The notes: generated by a model from the sequence alone, not told the origin. A stretch of 64,000 nucleotides of DNA from Phymorhynchus buccinoides (GCA_017654935.2 CM065684.1:63911094-63975093); one strand, 5' to 3'. Shown: positions 23,342 through 34,596, counted from the first letter of the stretch. Program-made: numbers and translations.

Positions 23342-23465
23342 ATGGCAGAGGCCACGCCCAGTGGAGACAATGGGTCAGGAGCCGCAGAGAGGCCTCAGTC
23401 TGGACAGAGGACCAGTGGAAAACTGTACACATGGGGGCTGGGCAAGGCAGGACAACTGGGAACTG
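23342..23465 (+). CDS. RCC1-repeat protein, exon 1
   Basis: First coding exon of a seven-bladed RCC1-type beta-propeller of 411 residues, assembled from exons 23342-23465, 25949-26184, 27319-27418 and 28236-29011. All junctions are GT-AG and in phase. The ATG has A at -3 and G at +4. Residues 1-26 are polar and then KLYTWGLGKAGQLGTG opens blade 1. The family includes chromatin-bound Ran exchange factor RCC1, RCC2, HERC and DelGEF-like proteins. This protein has no clear basic DNA-binding N-terminus and I do not assign an orthologue. The exon end and its donor are tandemly repeated downstream. Confidence 0.85.
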
Positions 23466-23850
23466 GTAAATGTGTTGTACTGTGACTCTGCTGTATCATG
23501 TTGTATTGTACAATACAGTGGGTTATTGTACACATGGGGACAGGACAACTGGGAACTGGTAAATGTGTTGTACTGTGACTCTGCTGTATCATGTTGTATT
23601 GTACAATACAGTGGGTTATTGTACACATGGGGACAGGACAAGGCAGGACAACTGGGAACTGGTAAATGTGTTGTACTGTGACTCTGCTGTATTATGTTGT
23701 ATTGTACAATACAGTGGGTTATTGTACACATGGGGACATGACAAGGCAGGACAACTGGGAACTGGTAAATGTGTTGTACTGTGACTCTGCTGTATATCAT
23801 GTTGTATTGTACAATACAGTGGGTTATTGTACACATGGGGGCAGGACAAG
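23466..23850. repeat. Tandem copies of the exon 1/intron 1 boundary
   Basis: A unit of 93-103 bp contains the last ~40 bases of exon 1 (GTACACATGGGG through GGACAACTGGGAACTG) plus the donor GTAAATGTG and the start of intron 1. Donors are at 23466, 23559, 23662 and 23765. A further truncated unit ends near 23850. The exonic part of the copies lacks a few bases found in the true exon, so the upstream copy is the original. Confidence 0.93.
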
Positions 23851-24098
23851 GCACATGCTACATGGATTATTATAGGACATACTTTCTTTAGCATATAATG
23901 AAATTCACTGTGTGTGTTGGTGTGTTTGTTCACGAGCGAGCCATGGTTGTGTGTGCACTGCAGCTGATGAGTGTCAAGGCTGTGAGGAGACGAAGCGGCT
24001 TCGGGTGGAGTGGCTTCGGGTGGAGTTCAAATTTGCACATAGCTTAAACCTGCACCAAGCGATGCCAAAGCATTCAATGATTCATGCCAGTGAAGGAG

Positions 24099-24492
24099 CC
24101 GCTGTAGCTCAGTTAGTAAGACCCGTTGCTAGCTCGTAATCCGTCAGGTTTGCGAGTGTTCGAACCCAATTCGGGTCACAGTGGTGCGTCCTTGGGAAAG
24201 GCACTTTTCTCCCGTTTTCCTCACTCCACCCAGGTGTAAATGGGTACTTGACGTCAGTTGGGGAAAAAGTCCTTCGAATGAGACTTTTCAAAAACCAAGG
24301 TCCCGTGTGCGAATGCATGTACAAGATCTTGCGCACACGTTAAAGCCCATCCGACTATTCGGTACGAGTAGGCCGTGTGTGCCAGTAGAATGGATGACAC
24401 AAACTCACATAGCACGCATCCTGTGCGCTATTAATGGTCTGAATGAAGACCGGTGAGCGCTGGGCAGGATAAACATCCCCAACTGGAAGAAG
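24099..24492 (+). mobile_element. tRNA-derived SINE in RCC1-gene intron 1
   Basis: The head has GCTGTAGCTCAGTTAGTAAG (A-box type) and GTGTTCGAACCC (B-box type). The body carries CTTGGGAAAGGCACTTTTCT, AAGGTCCCGTGTGCGAATGC and AATGGATGACACAAACTCAC. It ends GGGCAGGATAAACATCCCC and a (GAA)n tail. The 3' half is shared with the SINE at 40630-41215. Confidence 0.85.
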
Positions 24493-24534
24493 AAGAAGCA
24501 AAGCAAGGTGGCAAAGTACAAGTAATGCTATAAT

Positions 24535-24665
24535 GTCATGGATTGACCTGGCCTGGCATTGCAGTACCTCTAGGATTGGCCTTTATATTTGTGAAGACCG
24601 CCGCACCAGAACGTGTCCCCAAGGGCAGATGCCATGGGGACCTAAAACTTTCTCTCGGTTATAAC
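24535..24665 (-). mobile_element. Dispersed repeat related to family D1
   Basis: CTGGCATTGCAGTACCTCTA and CCAAGGGCAGATGCCATGGG resemble the arms at 49508-49890. This is a diverged, short copy. Confidence 0.5.
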
Positions 24666-24752
24666 CAAAAATTATTGACCATAAAAAGTATTCAATGCTC
24701 CAGTTTTTCTGTGAATTGAATAATGTCAGTAATCTTTGAAAATCAAAAAATC

Positions 24753-24775
24753 GGGGGGGGGGGGGGGGGGGGGGG
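24753..24775. repeat. Poly-G run
   Basis: About 23 consecutive G inside RCC1-gene intron 1. Length is probably unreliable in the assembly. Confidence 0.9.
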
Positions 24776-24924
24776 TCTGAAGGGAGGGGAGGGAGTAAAT
24801 TGCAACATAATAAAGTTGCAGGGGTTAGGGAGTGCAGTTAACTGTTAAAGCATGTATTGAGTTGAATGAAAATGAGAAAACTGTGGTTATCAATAACTTG
24901 TTGAAAGCATAAGCTTATTGAATT

Positions 24925-25890
24925 GTGCACATTTACGAAAACTTCTGCACAGAAACCCATCTACTATCCACATTATACTTCTGCACAGAAACCCATCTAC
25001 TATCCACATTATACTTCTGCACAGAAACCCATCTACTATCCACATTATACTTCTGCACAGAAACCCATCTACTATCCACATTATACTTCTGCACAGAAAC
25101 CCATCTACTATCCACATTATACTTCTGCACAGAAACCCATCTACTATCCACATTATACTTCTGCACAGAAACCCATCTACTATCCACATTATACTTCTGC
25201 ACAGAAACCCATCTACTATCCACATTATACTTCTGCACAGAAACCCATCTACTATCCACATTATACTTCTGCACAGAAACCCATCTACTATCCACATTAT
25301 ACTTCTGCACAGAAACCCATCTACTATCCACATTATACTTCTGCACAGAAACCCATCTACTATCCACATTATACTTCTGCACAGAAACCCATCTACTATC
25401 CACATTATACTTCTGCACAGAAACCCATCTACTATCCACATTATACTTCTGCACAGAAACCCATCTACTATCCACATTATACTTCTGCACAGAAACCCAT
25501 CTACTATCCACATTATACTTCTGCACAGAAACCCATCTACTATCCACATTATACTTCTGCACAGAAACCCATCTACTATCCACATTATACTTCTGCACAG
25601 AAACCCATCTACTATCCACATTATACTTCTGCACAGAAACCCATCTACTATCCACATTATACTTCTGCACAGAAACCCATCTACTATCCACATTATACTT
25701 CTGCACAGAAACCCATCTACTATCCACACTATTAAAGAAAAAGAAAGTGAGCAATAAGCGGATGGGACATGTGGATGGGTTTTCAAGTTTAATGTGCACA
25801 CTCCTTCATATCTCTTACTTCCAGAGTTTTTAGTGGGGTTTTTAAAAATTGTAGATGGGTTTTCGTATGGCAGTGTTCGTAAATGTGCAT
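24925..25890. mobile_element. Foldback/TIR element, family F1, with an expanded arm
   Basis: The left arm starts GTGCACATTTACGAAAACTT and GAAACCCATCTAC. The right arm (to 25890) reverse-complements to ATGCACATTTACGAACACTG and GAAAACCCATCTAC. The interior right of the array (GCGGATGGG, GTGCACACTCCTTCATATCT) matches a second copy at 61417-61635. In this copy the inner part of the left arm has been amplified into the 36-bp array described separately. Confidence 0.75.
24940..25735. repeat. 36-bp minisatellite, about 22 copies
   Basis: The unit is TTCTGCACAGAAACCCATCT then ACTATCCACATTATAC. Copies are essentially identical. Because 36 is a multiple of three, long open frames exist on both strands; these are not taken as genes. 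Confidence 0.97.
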
Positions 25891-25945
25891 ATTATAAGGC
25901 ACAGGGGTCTCAGTCTTATAGTCCAATGAATACGGTACTCTGTGA
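25891..25945. mobile_element. Half of a TIR element, family A
   Basis: ATTATAAGGCACAGGGGTCT and then TCTTATAGTCC match the 3' half of the family A elements at 31449-31795 and 58383-58563. The other half is not seen next to the F1 element. Confidence 0.5.
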
Positions 25946-25948
25946 CAG

Positions 25949-26184
25949 GCAAACAGGAGACGGAGCACACACCCCAGTTAATCCGACCAGCCTCAGGAGG
26001 AGGCAAAGGCGCCAAGGTGGGTGACTTGGTGCAGGTCTCCTGTGGCGGGTTGTTCACCGCTGTCCTCACCAAAGATGGCGAAGTCTTCACCACCGGCTGC
26101 GGCAAATATGGCCGCCTGGGGACGGGGGACGAAAACGATACGTCCACTTTTGTTAAGGCGGCTCTTCCTGAGAAAGTCAAACAG
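25949..26184 (+). CDS. RCC1-repeat protein, exon 2
   Basis: The acceptor is CTCTGTGACAG. The exon starts in phase 1 and restores the glycine of GQLGTG, then encodes blade 1's end and blade 2 (VSCGGLFTAVLTKDGEVFTT, then GCGKYGRLGTGDENDTS). It ends KVKQ in phase 0 before GTGGGA. Confidence 0.88.
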
Positions 26185-26397
26185 GTGGGAACATTGAATG
26201 TCTGGATTGTTACAGTTGCCCTATAGTTCTTGTTTGTTCTTTGTTTCCAGGCATCATAATTGTCAGAGGATTTGCACAGTTCAGAGGATTGAATGTTGCT
26301 GGCAGAGGATTTGATTGAGGTGGCAGAGGTTTTACCATTGCTTCGTAAGGCAGTCTTCACTGTCATTAAAGCCATTTGTTTATGAATTACGCCTCTT

Positions 26398-26830
26398 GTT
26401 TGGAACGGATGTTAATGTTGCCCCTCTACTCTAAGGCCTTGTAGCCCTTTTACCCCAGCCTTCAGAGGAGTGGACCTCAGACAGTTATGATGCCTGATGC
26501 CTGTTTATGCCATTGGAACTGATGTTCACGTTGCCCCTCTACTCTGTAAGGACTTGGTGGCCCTTTTACACCAGCCTTCAGAGGAGTGGACCTCAGACAG
26601 TTATGATGCCTGTTTATGCCGTTGGAACTGATGTTAACGTTGCCCCTCTACTCTAAGGCCTTGGTGGTCCTTTTACCACAGCCTTCAGAGGAGTGGACCT
26701 CAGACAGTTATGATGCCTGTTTATACCGTTGGAACTGATGTTAACGTTGCCCCTCTACTCTAAGGCCTTGGTGGTCCTTTTACCACAGCCTTCAGAGGAG
26801 TGGACCTCAGACAGTTAGGATGTCTGGTTT
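26398..26830. repeat. ~107-bp tandem repeat, four copies, in intron 2
   Basis: The unit includes GTTGGAACTGATGTTAACGT, TGCCCCTCTACTCTAAGGCC and TTCAGAGGAGTGGACCTCAG. Copies differ by small indels. CTTTTACCACAG in each copy resembles a splice acceptor. Confidence 0.92.
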
Positions 26831-27318
26831 CTTATTGACCACTACACAGATTTACTTCGAAGTTGTGATGCTACATGAAGATGGTGTGTCCTGGTAAGTA
26901 ATTATAGCCATGCTGATCTGGAATTGCAGATTAGAAAACAATGCACAGGACTTGTTGGCATACTTAGTGACAACCCTTTTTTGGTTCAGTGCATTGACAC
27001 TCCTGTCAAAGACTTAATGGTCTTTAACCTTTTTTGCTGAAAGAGAAGCTGGTACAATAAGACAGAAATGTCTGTGGTGTTGCCTTTCTTTGTTTAAATC
27101 CACCAAATTTGCCTGTTTATAATGTTCGTTGGCAAGTCTCCCCGACAAGATGACAGTAAAATTCTTCTGGATTGCAGATCAGCTGAAATAGGCAGCCAGT
27201 AAAATCTTGGATGAAATGGTATGGAGGGTCTGGGTATTGTACAGGAGGGAAACAATGAAGGTTTTGTCACTCTGGATCAACAACATCATTTTGCTTTAGC
27301 CCAATGGCACTCTTCCAG

Positions 27319-27418
27319 ATCTCCTGTGGGTCCTGGCACGGAGCGGCAGTCACTGTCTCCGGAGGTCTGCTGGTGTGGGGGCATCGCAAAGGATGCGGCA
27401 CTCCAGCTCAGTCCACAG
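27319..27418 (+). CDS. RCC1-repeat protein, exon 3
   Basis: The exon has acceptor GGCACTCTTCCAG and encodes ISCGSWHGAAVTVSGG, then LLVWGHRKGCGTP, part of blade 3. It starts in phase 0 and ends in phase 1 before GTGTTT. The exon is only 100 bases and is supported by frame continuity on both sides and by the RCC1 repeat pattern. Confidence 0.82.
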
Positions 27419-28235
27419 GTGTTTTTTCTCTTCTCCTTTGTCAATCACTCTGACGGTTTCCTGTGAAATGAGTGCAGATGCGTCATGCTGCTATTAAACG
27501 CCTATCTAAGAAATAGGTTAGGCTCAGCATGTCCGTCTTCAGCTTGAGAAAATCTTTGTAAGAGTTTCTAGAACATAGGCAGGAGAATTGACCAGTATGG
27601 CAGTAAGATAGTAGGTAGAGGAAGTTACAAGAACACAACTTTCAGAAGGTGGGGGAACTATTTGTACGAAAGACCCCCCATTTCTTTTATCAATCTTTTT
27701 TCATTATCCACAGTAATGCATGAAACAATAGATAGACTTTCTTCATTAAAGACAATTTTACTTTATTGCGCAGTTGTGTTTAGATAACTCTTTAAAAGAT
27801 GTAAGCCGTATTAGACACATAATATGTATACAGAATGCACTTGACCATACTTGAAAGGGTGATAATTTGATCTCAACATATTCTTAGTCATTTATTACAT
27901 TGCATAACTGAAATATAAAAATCTTTATTTCAGCTTTTTTCTTAGCAATGTATCTGTTGATATATCTGCTTTACTTCTAAATATATGTCCAACATATATG
28001 AAGAAAAAGAAAATCTTTCTATTCTACAATAATGGACGTTACCTAAGTCAGAACGTTACCATTAACCAAAACAAGCAATAAAAAGAAAACGAAAGCTGTC
28101 AAAAATGTTATGAATGAATGAATGAAATGATTTGGTCGGTAACCCGATTTGGTCGGTTATTATTTCAACAGTTCCTCTGGGGAATGGGTGCAGTATTCTT
28201 CGCATTTGTCTTACATACTTGATTCTGGGTTGCAG
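27419..28235. other. Intron 3 of the RCC1-repeat gene
   Basis: A/T-rich intron without recognised repeats apart from short direct repeats around 28110-28160 (GAATGAATGAATGAA; GATTTGGTCGGT twice). Confidence 0.6.
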
Positions 28236-29011
28236 GCACTCAGCAATCCAACGCCCCTTTCCTCATCCTCCCCCCAACCAGCGATAGCAAAATGGCCGGC
28301 GTTTCCTGTGGCCAAAACTTCACGCTGGCCTGGACGGAGAAAGGGGAAGTGATGTCGTGGGGCAGCGGACACAGCGGGATTCTGGGACACGGGAACACCA
28401 GCGATGTCGCCTCCCCTCAGCCGATCAAAGCGCTGAAAAACGAAGCAATCGTTCACGCCTCTGCCGGTTTCTCCCACTCCGCCTTCGTCAGCGCCGAAGG
28501 GAAGGTGTTTGTTTGCGGGAAGGGCAAAGACGGGGCCTTGGGGCTGGGGAAGGGGCGCTTAGGGGACGCGACCTCGCCGGTCCAGGTCAAATTTCCCGAT
28601 GAGGTGAAGGTCGTTGAGGTGAGCTGCAGCGTCGGGGAGCATCACGGCCACACGATGGCCTTGACCTCTGATGGGAAAGTCTACTCGTGGGGAGACGGCT
28701 ACAAAGGAAAGCTGGGCCACGGCAGCCAGGAGAGCTACTTCACCCCAACTCTCATCTCCCCGGCGCATTTCAACAATGAGAGCGTTTCTAACGTCTGCGC
28801 AGGAGGCATTCACAGCACCGCGGCAACCGTTGCCGGTGGCGTGTTCACCTGGGGGTGTGGTAGCGATGGGCGGATGGGGCATCCCGAAGGTGAAGGTCAC
28901 CGCTATTTATTCCGCAGCGACGTTCCTAAAAGAGTGGAGGCCCTTGCTGGCAAGGGGAAGCGAGCTGTGGTGGACTGCACTTACTACCACACTGCGGCGA
29001 TTATTGGCTGA
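28236..29011 (+). CDS. RCC1-repeat protein, exon 4 (terminal)
   Basis: The exon has acceptor TCTGGGTTGCAG and is 258 codons to TGA. It completes blades 3-7. Repeat signatures are VSCGQNFTLAWTEKGEVMSW, SAGFSHSAFVSAEGKVF, GHTMALTSDGKVYSWG and CAGGIHSTAATVAGGVFTWG. The final CTYYHTAAIIG supplies the strand that closes blade 1 in this fold. The exon is G/C-rich compared with its introns. The ring appears complete, so the protein ends soon after the propeller. Confidence 0.93.
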
Positions 29012-29440
29012 AGAGTCAACAACATTAATAAGTCAGAGATTCTCTCATTCCTTTGCTAGTTGTGCTTCCAAAATCTCATCAGTCAAAATTCTTGATGTCA
29101 GAAAATTCATGTTAAAAAATTGTAACAATGAAATGCTGTTTACAAAATCGTTATTTTTTTTTTTTAGAGGAAAAATATTTGAAAAAGGTTTTCACTTTGA
29201 AAACAAAAATCTTCAAAGATGAGAGTATTTGCTTCAAGATTGAAAACGCTGTAAACAATGGTTCATACAGATCTTTCAAAGCTATCTAGCATTTCAGTTC
29301 AGTTGGTCTATGTTTACTTTTGGACAAGAGTGAGTTTTGAGGCTTTTGAACTGAAACAGCGATTTACTTTTTTATTTAGGTACACATAAGTTTGTTTTCA
29401 AAAAATAAAAGATGAAAAAAACCCACTCCAACTTACTAAC
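29012..29440 (+). other. Likely 3' UTR of the RCC1-repeat gene
   Basis: A/T-rich, with a canonical AATAAA at 29404-29409, about 400 bases past the stop codon. No other structure was seen. Confidence 0.45.
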
Positions 29441-30215
29441 ATTCCTTCCTATTCATAGCTAATTGTTTGCACACTTTAGCACTTTCACATTCCATTTGAA
29501 CTAGAGGTGCACTATGAGGAGCCAGTGTTTTACCTACCGTAATCTTCGGACAATAGGGCCATGTTTGTATCTCCAATTACAGCCTATGTGCCTAATGTAT
29601 GAGGGCGCCCTATGTGTGGACACAAACATGAGAAGAGGGAGGCCAACATTGCCATGTACCATACACTAGGCATCGAAAGTGTTCACAAGTCACTGATGCT
29701 ACGGATACACGCTTTAAAATCCTACAAAATCCCTACTATCATCTGCGATACCCTCCAACGGTTCCTTCCCCTGTTTCTCTTCTTCAGTGGATGTCAAAAT
29801 CATTGTTATGGATCTTAAATTGCCAGTTTTCGCAGGGAAAAAAAGTGCAAACACAACCACAGGAAGTCACACAAAAGGAAGTTCACTGATTTGAAAGGAG
29901 AGTGTATTCTGGTTTATTTATGAAGTCCTGTAGTAGTGATGGCGCTTGGAAAGCGTTTTACGGGCTTCAAATTTTTACTTTATTTTTCCAGGTTTGTATT
30001 GCTGTATAAATGAGGACGCCTTTTTCTTGGATTTTTGTTCAAATTTTTCTTGAAAATTGCCGGGTTCGTTTTATACACACAAGCGCCTAATGGTCCGAAC
30101 AATATGGTACCTACATTCCTTTCTATTGATGACTGCATAGCTGATTATTTGCACACTTTAGCACATGCACATTCCATTTTAACGACGGGTGCATTATGAG
30201 GGACCAGTGTTGTGC
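29441..30215. mobile_element. Family A-like TIR element between direct repeats
   Basis: The ends TACCGTAATCTTCGGACAAT (29535) and, reverse-complemented, TACCATATTGTTCGGACCAT (30109) are TIRs related to family A. Outside them lie ~95-bp direct repeats, 29441-29534 and about 30113-30215. Both contain TTTGCACACTTTAGCAC and TTCCATTT, then GGTGCA and TATGAGG. Confidence 0.6.
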
Positions 30216-30516
30216 CTCCATTTTTGGGCTGACGTTTCAAACTACACGTTGGTGCTCACATTCACCGTACGATTTCATGTTGATGGGTTGGTTTTTTATC
30301 TTTGACTTTGTGTGCCTTTTTTTATTTTATTCACGAAGACTGCTTATTAATATTGCCAGAAGAGTTCAGTTTTCATGTATATATTGTTGCTAAAAAAATA
30401 ATTGGTGAGTGGTTCACAAGTTTGTGTTTTTACTAGATCAATACTTGTGCTTTTCTGTGCATACCTTTTTTTTTAATGCAGAACATGGGGGTAGGGGATG
30501 GAGTGGAGATTGTGGG

Positions 30517-30536
30517 GGGGGGGGGGGGGGGGGGGT
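30517..30536. repeat. Poly-G run
   Basis: About 20 consecutive G within a G-rich stretch (30484-30540). Confidence 0.9.
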
Positions 30537-30755
30537 AGAGTTGGAAGGTAAGAATATAGACTGCCAAAACAGAATACTTTTCCTAATAAATTATTTAAGG
30601 TTTGGACAACAGAAGGGTACTTAGTTTAAGATTGAAAAATGTTAGAATTAGAAATGTTTAAAAATAAAGTCTGTATATTAATGCAAGCCAAACCACATGT
30701 GTCAGCATTACTTTTTCTCTACACGAGTGACGAAGTTTCTCGAATCTCATGTTAA

Positions 30756-30948
30756 CCCCCTCCTTGCCTGGTCGCCGTGTCTGATGTCATTGATGGTGTC
30801 ATAGCCCTGGAATAATGGTTTTGGGTTTAGACAAGTCAGGAATTATATATCTCTAGACCATTTCTTCAGATTGAATCTAATCGGTATCCTTTAAATTTTA
30901 TAATAAGAAAATCGAACATTTCGCAGTTTTCCTCTGGCAGAGAAGGGG
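30756..30948. mobile_element. TTAA-flanked short TIR element
   Basis: The left end is CCCCCTCCTTGCCTGG; the right end reverse-complemented is CCCCTTCTCTGCCAGAG. TTAA flanks both (30752-30755, 30949-30952). It is non-coding and about 193 bp, of piggyBac-like target type. Confidence 0.65.
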
Positions 30949-31448
30949 TTAAGCCCACAGTAATTGTGAGTGTATTGGAATGTAGCTCACTTGCACTATG
31001 ATCTCTCATATAATATTTTTTTTCTCCACTTATGTCTCTCTGTCTCTTTCTCTATCTTTCCCTCGTTCTTGTCCTGTGTGTGTGTGTGTGTATGTGTGCA
31101 TTGGCATGCGTGTGCATGATGATTTTGTTTATGATTGTGGTTCTGACAGTTATGTTATTATATTATTTGCTTTATTGTTGCATAAAATTGTATGTAGACT
31201 TTATCACTTTATCAGACATGGGAATTAGAAAAGTAAAAACAAGCTGAAAAGCAGGGGTCTAGAGGCCGCAGAAGGCCCCTTGTAGGGGTCCAGGGGGTAA
31301 CGCTGAAGCTTTTTTGGCAATGAAGCCCTAAAACAGCATTAGAATAGCCACATTTAGTGGGGTTTTTGTTTTTTTTGGCTGAAAAGCAATGTCATTTCGG
31401 CGAAAATTTGCTATTTGGCGGAAACTTCCTATCCCTGTTTATAAACCA

Positions 31449-31795
31449 CACCATACTTTTCGGACTATAAGGTGCACTCCCCTAAAACTGTACACAACAT
31501 TCAGATTTTGTTATGACATTTTCTTACTGTGTTAGTAGTCACGTTATAAAGCGCGGGGGTCTCCCTCTGGGGGAAGAGCAGCGCCTTATACAGTGGAACC
31601 TCCCTTATAAGACCTCATTTTTTACCTTCAAAAATCATCCAAAATGAGGTCTTATAAGGGAGGGGTCTTATTAGGAAGGTAATTTTAAAACTTACAAAGG
31701 GCAATGTCTCAGAGAAGTAGGTCTTATGTGGGAGGGAGTCTTATAATGGGAGGTCTTATAATGGAGGTTCAACTGTAGTCCGAAAAATATGGTAT
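31449..31795. mobile_element. Family A TIR element, interrupted
   Basis: The left end is ACCATACTTTTCGGACTATA; the right end reverse-complemented is CATACCATATTTTTCGGACT. The interior includes ATTCAGATTTTGTTATGACA and AAGCGCGGGGGTCTC. It is interrupted at a TA by the family B element at 31591-31775. Related copies lie at 58383-58563 and 58675-58850. Confidence 0.75.
31591..31775. mobile_element. Family B TIR element (TA target, mariner-like)
   Basis: The left end is CAGTGGAACCTCCCTTATAA; the right end reverse-complemented is CAGTTGAACCTCCATTATAA. TA lies on both sides. The interior is non-coding (TCCAAAATGAGGTCTTATAA). Another copy is at 38710-38892. Confidence 0.8.
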
Positions 31796-32451
31796 GTTTT
31801 GTCTTCTTGTGTACTTAATGTTGTGTGTGTGGGTTTAAAAAAAAATTTGCTTTTTTAAGTTTTTATGAAATTTAATGGGAAATAGTTCAATGTCTTCATA
31901 AACTTTTTATAAAAAGAAGTACTTGTTACCTAACTGATATTGTTAATTAACATTTTTTGTTTGTTTGATTTTTGTTCTCATTTTAATGTGTGCTTCTCTT
32001 TTGATTGCTTTCTGTTAAAAGCTCAGTCATCCAGGCATAATGTGCTATTTTTACAATGTGATTTTTGTTGTCTTTTATACAAAAATGAGTATACGTAATG
32101 CCTGTACTACACCTTTTGTTTTAGCCCTGGATGTATTCCAATGTCCAATTCCAATGTTTTAACTGCTCAATCTGTTGCTTTTGTATCTGTTGGCAGAATG
32201 CAGTTTTTTATAGCACATTTTATTGATGACATTATGTAATTAATATGGCTATGTATGCAATTATGAGAATGAATATGATGAACTGTATTTTTGACAAATA
32301 AATTTACTTTTACCCTATGTTGAAGACGCTGTTTGTTCGGATTGACTTTTGATGGTTCAAGCAGTACAATGTTTTTAAAATCAAGATTGATTTATTCCTG
32401 CAAGATGAGAAAATGAGAATGCTGGGAATGAACTCTTCTAGCAGCATGTAT
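31796..32451. other. Intergenic DNA
   Basis: A/T-rich sequence with no ORF or repeat recognised. AATAAA occurs near 32297. Confidence 0.4.
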
Positions 32452-33296
32452 TGTTTGACGTTCCTGGTTGTCCGCTGCATCTCAACCGACATGAGGGGAG
32501 TAACTATTGTTTGACGTTCTTGGTTGTCCGCTGCATCTCAACCGACATGAGGGGAGTAACTATTGTTTGACGTTCTTGGTTGTCCGCTGCATCTCAACCG
32601 ACATGAGGGGAGTAACTATTGTTTGACGTTCTTGGTTGTCCGCTGCATCTCAACCGACATGAGGGGAGTAACTATTGTTTGACGTTCTTGGTTGTCCGCT
32701 GCATCTCAACCGACATGAGGGGAGTAACTATTGTTTGACGTTCTTGGTTGTCCGCTGCATCTCAACCGACATGAGGGGAGTAACTATTGTTTGACGTTCC
32801 TGGTTGTCCGCTGCATCTCAACCGACATGAGGGGAGTAACTATTGTTTGACGTTCTTGGTTGTCCGCTGCATCTCAACCGACATGAGGGGAGTAACTATT
32901 GTTTGACGTTCTTGGTTGTCCGCTGCATCTCAACCGACATGAGGGGAGTAACTATTGTTTGACGTTCTTGGTTGTCCGCTGCATCTCAACCGACATGAGG
33001 GGAGTAACTATTGTTTGACGTTCTTGGTTGTCCGCTGCATCTCAACCGACATGAGGGGAGTAACTATTGTTTGACGTTCTTGGTTGTCCGCTGCATCTCA
33101 ACCGACATGAGGGGAGTAACTATTGTTTGACGTTCTTGGTTGTCCGCTGCATCTCAACCGACATGAGGGGAGTAACTATTGTTTGACGTTCTTGGTTGTC
33201 CGCTGCATCTCAACCGACATGAGGGGAGTAACTATTGTTTGACGTTCTTGGTTGTCCGCTGCATCTCAACCGACATGAGGGGAGTAACTATTGTTT
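32452..33296. repeat. 56-bp minisatellite, about 15 copies
   Basis: The unit is TGTTTGACGTTCTTGGTTGT, CCGCTGCATCTCAACCGACA, TGAGGGGAGTAACTAT. Copies are almost identical; two carry TTCCTGG in place of TTCTTGG. The unit contains no exon similarity that I can detect. Confidence 0.97.
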
Positions 33297-34329
33297 CCGA
33301 GGGCGCATGCATTGCTTTAATGCAAAAATCAGACAAGCTCTGAAAATAGACAAACACATGGCAGGGTGCTTGGCAGTGAATGTCTTTGCATTTGGTGGGA
33401 GTGTAGAGTGATGTACTGGGCCAATGTATTCGCCCATGGTGCTAGACGAGCTAATAGGAAGACGATGACTTTGAATGCATCTTTTAGTCGAGAAGTGGAT
33501 AAGTCAGCTTTGGTTTACTCGCCTATACTTCCACAGAATTTTTGTAGAATATTTTTTTACAGTGTTGTACAAAATCTTTGCAAGATGATCGATCATAAAA
33601 TTAATTGTTGGCCTGCATGCTTTTCTTTTCTTCGTTTGTGACCCAGCACCACGAAATGGACATTAAGGGTCAAACTGACCAGTCTGAGATAATGATATGG
33701 TTGGAAACTGCAGATCATTCTCTTTCTAAAGATACAAGAACCATTCTTGTATTTCTTTCCATTCCACAGTTATGCGCATTTACAGTTAGTAGGCTGACCG
33801 TGAGCGTCGGCCATTTTGAGAAAACGCGGTCTAAAGTCTAGCCTAGCTGAAGAAAATACATTGACCTACTCATTTTAAAGCACAGATTAAAGTATTTAGA
33901 AACAACAATAAAGATTATCCTTTATAGAGATAAAAGATAAGATGTTAGAGAACAGGAAATCACCCATAACTCAAAATTGACACACAATGAGATTTTTGAC
34001 TGTTCCAGGCTGCTGTGAGGAAGCAGTGCAGCGACTTGATGCCCTTTTGTGGTGATGGGTCACATTTTACAGCAACAGCTTTGGTGCACTCAGGAAGCGA
34101 TTGGCAATCATGTGTGATGTTTTCTGATATGAACTGGTGAATCGATACAATCTACCTGTGCTGCATTGTTGGTTTAACAACTATATCATCATGTGATTTG
34201 TATAAGTTATGCATGTTGAATCTTTTACTATTTAAATATGATGCTGTTAACTATATGTGTGGGTTTGTTGTTTGTTTTTTTTGTGCAATTCATATATGTT
34301 GAACCTTTTTATGATTTGTAATGCCTTTA
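33297..34329. other. Intergenic DNA
   Basis: No gene recognised. Several plus-strand open stretches exist at 33366-33840 but have no protein similarity. Confidence 0.4.
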
Positions 34330-34412
34330 TACTGTTGTAAAGCGCGATGAGCCCAATGTGGGGTATCGCGCTATATAAGTATCCCCTATTATTATTACTA
34401 TTATTATTATTT
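34330..34412 (+). mobile_element. SINE-type 3' end
   Basis: TGTAAAGCGCGATGAGCCCA, GGGGTATCGCGCTATATAAG and an (ATT)n tail form a terminus that also appears, varied, at 56800-56880 and 62110-62190. Confidence 0.55.
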
Positions 34413-34596
34413 GACATATATACTTTTTTTACACCTTTGTGGGCATAATAAATAGTCTTTGTTTAGTATGAGATATGTGTGTTATATTTTATTCACATTT
34501 TGTTGTACTACTAAGCACATACGATGATACATGGACACAATACAAATACACACACTAAACAGCAAGCGCTTACATACTGCTCACGCACATTGAAGT

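Noticed and set aside
24940..25735. CRISPR-like array
   Set aside because: Units are contiguous with no unique spacers, and the DNA is eukaryotic.
24890..25833. Five open frames of 270-300 codons on both strands
   Set aside because: They exist only because the 36-bp repeat is a multiple of three and lacks stops; the peptides are pure 12-residue repeats within a foldback element in an intron.
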